In this document: positions 60,452-64,000 of the stretch, piece by piece
How the letters are laid out: every line of letters starts with the position of its first letter
Position numbering within the stretch: position 1 is the stretch's first letter
Source of the DNA: Bacteroidales bacterium
GTDB taxonomy: Bacteria > Bacteroidota > Bacteroidia > Bacteroidales > P3
Assembly: GCA_017962615.1 (NCBI GenBank)
Contig: JAGCUZ010000028.1
Span: 58,670-122,669 of the forward strand
DNA length: 64,000 nucleotides
Reading direction: 5' to 3'
The notes under the pieces: model-generated
The model's database searches: none
The model's input: the letters and a program-made list of their open reading frames with translations, nothing else
Told to the model about the DNA's origin: nothing
Program-made: the position numbers and the translations under genes

Positions 60452-61527
60452 AGCCCGCCATCGACAAGGCAGTGCTGGAAGTGATGTCGAGCGGCCATTT
60501 TATCATGGGCGAGGCTGTGCCGAAGCTGGAGCAGCGCTTGGCCGAGTATGTCGGCGTGAAGCATTGCATCACATGTGCCAACGGCACCGATGCTCTCTAC
60601 CTCGCGTTGCGCAGCTGGAACATAGGCCCAGGCGACGCGGTGTTTGTACCGGACTTCACTTTCTTTGCCTCAGCAGAAGTAGTTGCCATGTGCGGCGCAA
60701 CGCCGGTGTTTGTCGACGTGGATGCTGCGACGTTCAACATCAGCGTTGACGACCTCGAGAAGAAGATACGGCTTGCGCAGGAGAAGGGGGGGGGTACCCC
60801 CAAGGCGATAATAGCCGTGGACCTTTTCGGCTTGCCGGCCGACTTTAACATGCTGCGCCCAATAGCGCAGAAGCATGGGCTGCTGCTGCTTGAGGACGGT
60901 GCCCAGGGATTCGGTGGCAGCATAGGCTCGAAGAGGGCCTGCTCGTTTGGTGATATATCGACTACGTCGTTCTTCCCAGCCAAGCCGTTGGGATGCTATG
61001 GCGACGGTGGCGCGGTGTTCACCGACAACGACGAGTGGGCCGACATGGTGCGCTCGCTGCGTGTGCACGGCAAGGGCAGTGACAAATATGACAACGTGCG
61101 CATTGGTCTCAACTCGCGCCTCGACACTATGCAGGCTGCCATTCTTGACGTGAAGCTGACAGTTTTTCAGGAGTATGAGCTGGCGGCGGTGAACAGTGTG
61201 GCGCGGCTGTACGGCGAGCGGCTTACGGATGCCATCGGCAAGCCATCGATACCGGAAGGCTTCGGCTCGAGCTGGGCGCAGTATACGCTGGTGCTGGAGT
61301 CGGCTGAACAGCGGGCGATGCTGCAGCAGAGATTGAAGGAGGAAGGGATTCCGTCGGCGGTTTATTATCCGAAGCCGATGCACAGGCAGAGTGCCTTTGC
61401 CGTGGTGGCGGCATGGGAGTGCCCGGTGGCGGAGCGGCTGTCGAGCACGGTGTTGTCGCTGCCGATACATCCGTATATGGAGCCTGCTGAGGTGCAGACG
61501 GTGGCGGATGTGGTGAACGGGTTATAG
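60412..61527 (+). CDS. DegT/DnrJ/EryC1/StrS sugar aminotransferase, WbpE/WlbC (PorR)-like
   Basis: A 371-residue PLP-dependent sugar aminotransferase. It opens [19 protein letters not shown], binds cofactor at [15 protein letters not shown] and [15 protein letters not shown], and the Schiff-base lysine is in [17 protein letters not shown]. WbpE/WlbC makes UDP-2-acetamido-3-amino-glucuronic acid; its homologue PorR is needed in P. gingivalis for the A-LPS that anchors T9SS cargo. A run of nine G at 60786-60794 codes for part of EKGGGTP and could slip. Overlaps the acetyltransferase by 40 bases. Confidence 0.88.
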   Translation: MQFRDLGRQYTRLKPAIDKAVLEVMSSGHFIMGEAVPKLEQRLAEYVGVKHCITCANGTDALYLALRSWNIGPGDAVFVPDFTFFASAEVVAMCGATPVFVDVDAATFNISVDDLEKKIRLAQEKGGGTPKAIIAVDLFGLPADFNMLRPIAQKHGLLLLEDGAQGFGGSIGSKRACSFGDISTTSFFPAKPLGCYGDGGAVFTDNDEWADMVRSLRVHGKGSDKYDNVRIGLNSRLDTMQAAILDVKLTVFQEYELAAVNSVARLYGERLTDAIGKPSIPEGFGSSWAQYTLVLESAEQRAMLQQRLKEEGIPSAVYYPKPMHRQSAFAVVAAWECPVAERLSSTVLSLPIHPYMEPAEVQTVADVVNGL

Positions 61528-61585
61528 AGTCTAGGCTTTCCTAGGAACTAGTGCGAGCAACTTATCAATATAATACTACAATAAT

Positions 61586-63520
61586 ATGAGACGGCGGTTA
61601 TTTCTTTACATCAGAAGATTCATAAGCCATGTGATATTGAAGTACCGGCACTCGGTGTTGCCGAGGTGGCTGATTTTTGTGATTGACTTGCTGATGTTTG
61701 TGTCGGCGTTTTTGTTGACTGAGGCGTTCAGTTACAGGTATGCTACGGCGGTGAGCCGGTTGGAGGTGCTGGTGAGGTTCTCGCTGGTGTTTGGCGTCAC
61801 GCTGTTGTCGTTTCTGGCTACCAAGTCGTACCGTACCATTATACGCCACAGCGGGTTCAACGACTTGTACACGGTGTCGGCGGCGTGCATTATGCCGTAT
61901 GCTGCGCTGTGCGTGCTCAACTTTGTAAACAACAGGCATCCTTTTATAGAGTCGCGTTTCCTGCTGTCGTACGGCGAGCTGTCGCAGCTGTTTGCGTTTC
62001 TGTTTGTGATGATGATTGTGGTGAGACTTTTCCTGCAGCGTATCTACAACGACTATTTCAAGCGTCAGCGGCCTGGCTGCAACGTGGTTATATACGGTGC
62101 GGGCGCGGCTGGCGTGATTGCCTACAACGCGCTGCAACAGGATGTGAACGTTGACTACAAGGTGGTTGCGTTTGTGGATGACGACAGGACGAAGAGGGGC
62201 AAGATGCTTGACAGCGTGCCGGTGCTGTCGGCCAAGGAGGTTGTAAGCGGCCGCTTTATGAGGCATAAGGGTGTGCAGGAGCTGATTATTGCAATACCGT
62301 CGATAAAGCCGCAGCAGTTCAAATCGATATCTACTAGGGCGCTGGAGATGGGATTGAGGGTGAAATCGGTGCCGCAGATTTCGACATGGATAAACGGTAC
62401 CTTCTCGTCGGGACAGATTGAGAACATCAATATTGAAGACCTGTTGGAGAGGGAGAGCATAAAGCTGGACAATATCAACATAGTTAGGGACGTGCTTGAC
62501 AAGGCGGTGCTGGTGACCGGTGCGGCGGGTAGCATTGGCAGCGAGATATGCAGGCAGCTGGTGCAGTACAGACCGTCGAAGATTATCATGCTCGACCAAG
62601 CCGAATCGCCCATGTACGACTTGCAGTTTGAGCTGCGCAACAACGAACCTTACAAGCAGTATGCCGACCACATGGAGTTTGTGATTGCCAACGTGAAGGA
62701 CCGTCCGCGTATCGAGGAGGTCATGAAACGCTACAGGCCGCAGGTCATCTACCACGCAGCGGCGTACAAGCATGTGCCTTTCATGGAGGAGAATCCCTAC
62801 GAGGCCATATATGTAAATGTATTTGGCACAAAGAACGTGGCCGACCTTGCCATAAAATACGGTGCACAGAAGTTTGTGATGGTGTCGACCGACAAGGCGG
62901 TGAATCCAACCAACGTGATGGGTGCGACGAAACGCATGGCCGAGATTTATGTGCAGAGCCGTTCCACGGAGCAGACGCGCTTTGTCACCACGCGGTTTGG
63001 CAATGTGCTGGGCTCGAACGGCAGCGTGATACCGTTGTTCAAGAAACAGCTGGCGGCTGGCGGTCCGCTCACCGTCACGCATAAGGACATCATACGCTAC
63101 TTTATGACCATACCGGAGGCCTGCAATCTTGTGCTTGAAGCTGGCTCGATGGGCGAGGGCGGCGACATCTTTGTATTCGACATGGGCGAACCGGTGAAGA
63201 TTTACGACCTTGCGCGGCGGATGATACAGATATCGGGTCTGCAGGGCATCGAGATAAAAGAGATAGGGCTCAGGCCCGGCGAGAAGCTTTACGAGGAGCT
63301 GCTGTCGAACAAAGAGAACACGATACCGACGTATCACCCCAAGATTATGCGCGCGAAGGTGCGGCGGTACGAGAACGGTGAGGTTGACGAAGAGTATGCC
63401 AAGCTGTGGGGACTGATGGAGAGCCACGACGACATGCGGCTGGTGGCGCAGATGAAGGCCATCGTGCCGGAGTTTGTGAGCAACAACAGTGTGTACTGCC
63501 AGCTGGACAAGGCCAAGTAA
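61586..63520 (+). CDS. WbpM/FlaA1/CapD-like UDP-sugar dehydratase with membrane anchor
   Basis: A 644-residue membrane-bound SDR for NDP-sugar 4,6-dehydration. Four hydrophobic segments occupy residues 20-155 (for example LIFVIDLLMFVSAFLLTEAF). A first Rossmann-like region follows (NVVIYGAGAAGVIAY), then the catalytic SDR domain from about 300 (AVLVTGAAGSIGSEICRQL). The active site has VSTDKAVNPTNVMGATKR, with Met in place of Tyr, as in the WbpM-type SMK group. It likely makes UDP-4-keto-6-deoxy-GlcNAc for QuiNAc/FucNAc-type sugars. The gap before it is 58 bases. The operon ends with the terminator at 63562. Confidence 0.92.
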   Translation: MRRRLFLYIRRFISHVILKYRHSVLPRWLIFVIDLLMFVSAFLLTEAFSYRYATAVSRLEVLVRFSLVFGVTLLSFLATKSYRTIIRHSGFNDLYTVSAACIMPYAALCVLNFVNNRHPFIESRFLLSYGELSQLFAFLFVMMIVVRLFLQRIYNDYFKRQRPGCNVVIYGAGAAGVIAYNALQQDVNVDYKVVAFVDDDRTKRGKMLDSVPVLSAKEVVSGRFMRHKGVQELIIAIPSIKPQQFKSISTRALEMGLRVKSVPQISTWINGTFSSGQIENINIEDLLERESIKLDNINIVRDVLDKAVLVTGAAGSIGSEICRQLVQYRPSKIIMLDQAESPMYDLQFELRNNEPYKQYADHMEFVIANVKDRPRIEEVMKRYRPQVIYHAAAYKHVPFMEENPYEAIYVNVFGTKNVADLAIKYGAQKFVMVSTDKAVNPTNVMGATKRMAEIYVQSRSTEQTRFVTTRFGNVLGSNGSVIPLFKKQLAAGGPLTVTHKDIIRYFMTIPEACNLVLEAGSMGEGGDIFVFDMGEPVKIYDLARRMIQISGLQGIEIKEIGLRPGEKLYEELLSNKENTIPTYHPKIMRAKVRRYENGEVDEEYAKLWGLMESHDDMRLVAQMKAIVPEFVSNNSVYCQLDKAK

Positions 63521-63561
63521 GCCATAGAAGATAGCAACCGCTCCGCGCAGTGGTGCGATAA

Positions 63562-63604
63562 AACAACCCTCGCAAAGAATCATTTGCGAGGGTTGTTGTT
63601 TTGT
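63562..63604 (+). terminator. Terminator of the polysaccharide operon
   Basis: Fourteen-base arms ACAACCCTCGCAAA / TTTGCGAGGGTTGT with a GAATCA loop, followed by TGTTTTGTG. Confidence 0.9.
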
Positions 63605-63850
63605 GTAGACTTCGCAGATCGTTACAATATGGGTAAAAAATGATATTATATTGCTGATATATAGTTTGTTGTATTATTGTTTGTGAAAAGTGGTGATAAA
63701 TGATGGCAAAAAAGCTCTTTTGAAGGCAATTGTTGAACAAAAAACAATGTCTTTTGAGGTGTATTTTATGCCTTGTTGAATTTTTTTTATTGCTGCAATT
63801 GTTTGTTAATAAGGTATTACGGTTGGAGAGATATCTAATTTGATAAAAAT
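63605..63850. other. AT-rich non-coding interval
   Basis: No gene or repeat is visible; strong AT-richness is as expected upstream of a highly expressed promoter. Confidence 0.5.
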
Positions 63851-63853
63851 AAT

Positions 63854-63884
63854 TTTGCCGGAATAAAAAAATGTCGTACTTTTG
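63854..63884 (+). promoter_or_regulatory. Consensus Bacteroidota promoter
   Basis: TTTG (63854-63857), 19 bases, TACTTTTG (63877-63884), an exact match to spacing and both boxes. Confidence 0.85.
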
Positions 63885-64000
63885 CACCCGCTTTGCCCCT
63901 CGGAGAAGGGATGTTGAGAAAAGGGACGGGGAAGGCATCAGATCTTTGAAAGGATGAAACAATGAGATAGCGTGTGTCGGGGCTTCGGCGTTAGGCTGGA
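63885..64000 (+). other. Leader resembling an rRNA operon 5' region, cut by the window end
   Basis: The 116 bases after the promoter contain GATCTTTGAAAGGATGAAAC, reminiscent of the (A/G)TTCTTTGA-type sequence that precedes 16S rRNA genes in Bacteroidales, and have no open frame. No 16S start is reached. The identification is a guess. Confidence 0.4.

Noticed and set aside
61598-63583. Open frame of 661 codons on the minus strand
   Set aside because: Antisense image of the WbpM-like gene, with an implausible His/Arg-rich composition.
1-64000. tRNA genes, insertion sequences, integrases or prophage genes
   Set aside because: I looked for the GTTCGA-type T-arm sequence with pairing stems and for transposase or integrase motifs and found none that hold up.

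Overview
The window looks like chromosomal DNA from a member of the order Bacteroidales (phylum Bacteroidota) with fairly high GC for that group, roughly in the low-to-mid fifties by eye. Signs of this are: type IX secretion (T9SS) C-terminal sorting domains on three secreted proteins; Bacteroidota-style promoters (TTTG, about 19 bases, TAnnTTTG) in front of several genes; a PorG-UppS-BamA-Skp-Skp cluster arranged as in Porphyromonas gingivalis; and family-typical proteins (DUF1573, DUF4837, DUF5606, CarboxypepD_reg-type outer membrane receptor, pentapeptide M49 peptidase). No tRNA, CRISPR array, insertion sequence or prophage was recognised.

Layout. 1-630: 3' end of an Omp28-like T9SS cargo. 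631-1466: non-coding repeat-rich DNA (55-bp tandem repeat, two short hairpins, a 49-bp palindrome of an interspersed family, 11-bp tandem repeats). 1467-6711: nitroreductase, then a Trk potassium-uptake operon with one TrkA and two TrkH proteins. 6792-7729: a two-gene ATPase/STAS-like regulatory pair. 7931-16979: housekeeping and metabolic genes (prfA, a polytopic membrane protein, a YqiA-like esterase, an aminotransferase, DUF1573, a uracil-DNA-glycosylase-like protein, an M49 peptidase lipoprotein, ferritin). 17047-24750: a patchwork accessory region with a vestige of a TonB receptor 3' end, a zinc-ribbon/FISUMP-like protein, a receptor-DUF3795-GNAT operon, a T9SS cargo preceded by a structured leader RNA, and a toxin-antitoxin pair whose toxin carries an in-frame stop.

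24753-43885: DUF5606, an alpha/beta hydrolase, a lipoprotein, metG, a 1961-residue T9SS surface protein with about 15 tandem beta-repeats, then an envelope-biogenesis run (sugar-epimerase-like protein, DUF4837 lipoprotein, PorG, UppS, BamA, two Skp/OmpH chaperones). 43993-52326 is on the minus strand: ComF, QueA and phosphatidylserine synthase (overlapping genes), an OmpA/TPR lipoprotein, an AddB-like nuclease and a MurU-like nucleotidyltransferase.

52327-53138: repeat-bearing intergenic DNA. 53139-63520: a surface-polysaccharide operon: Wza-like exporter, Wzc-like tyrosine kinase with a striking (Tyr-Gly)15 tail, RfbA/RfbC/RfbD for dTDP-rhamnose (RfbB absent), then WbpB/WbpD/WbpE-like enzymes for a diacetamido uronic acid and a WbpM/CapD-like dehydratase. 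The WbpE-like enzyme resembles PorR, which P. gingivalis needs to anchor T9SS cargo on A-LPS, so T9SS cargo, PorG and a possible anchor-sugar pathway occur in one window. The last 400 bases hold a terminator and a consensus promoter with a leader resembling those before rRNA operons; any RNA gene lies beyond the edge.

Family names come from sequence recognition, not from searches. Start sites were moved where a promoter -10-like box or a signal peptide makes the longest frame implausible.
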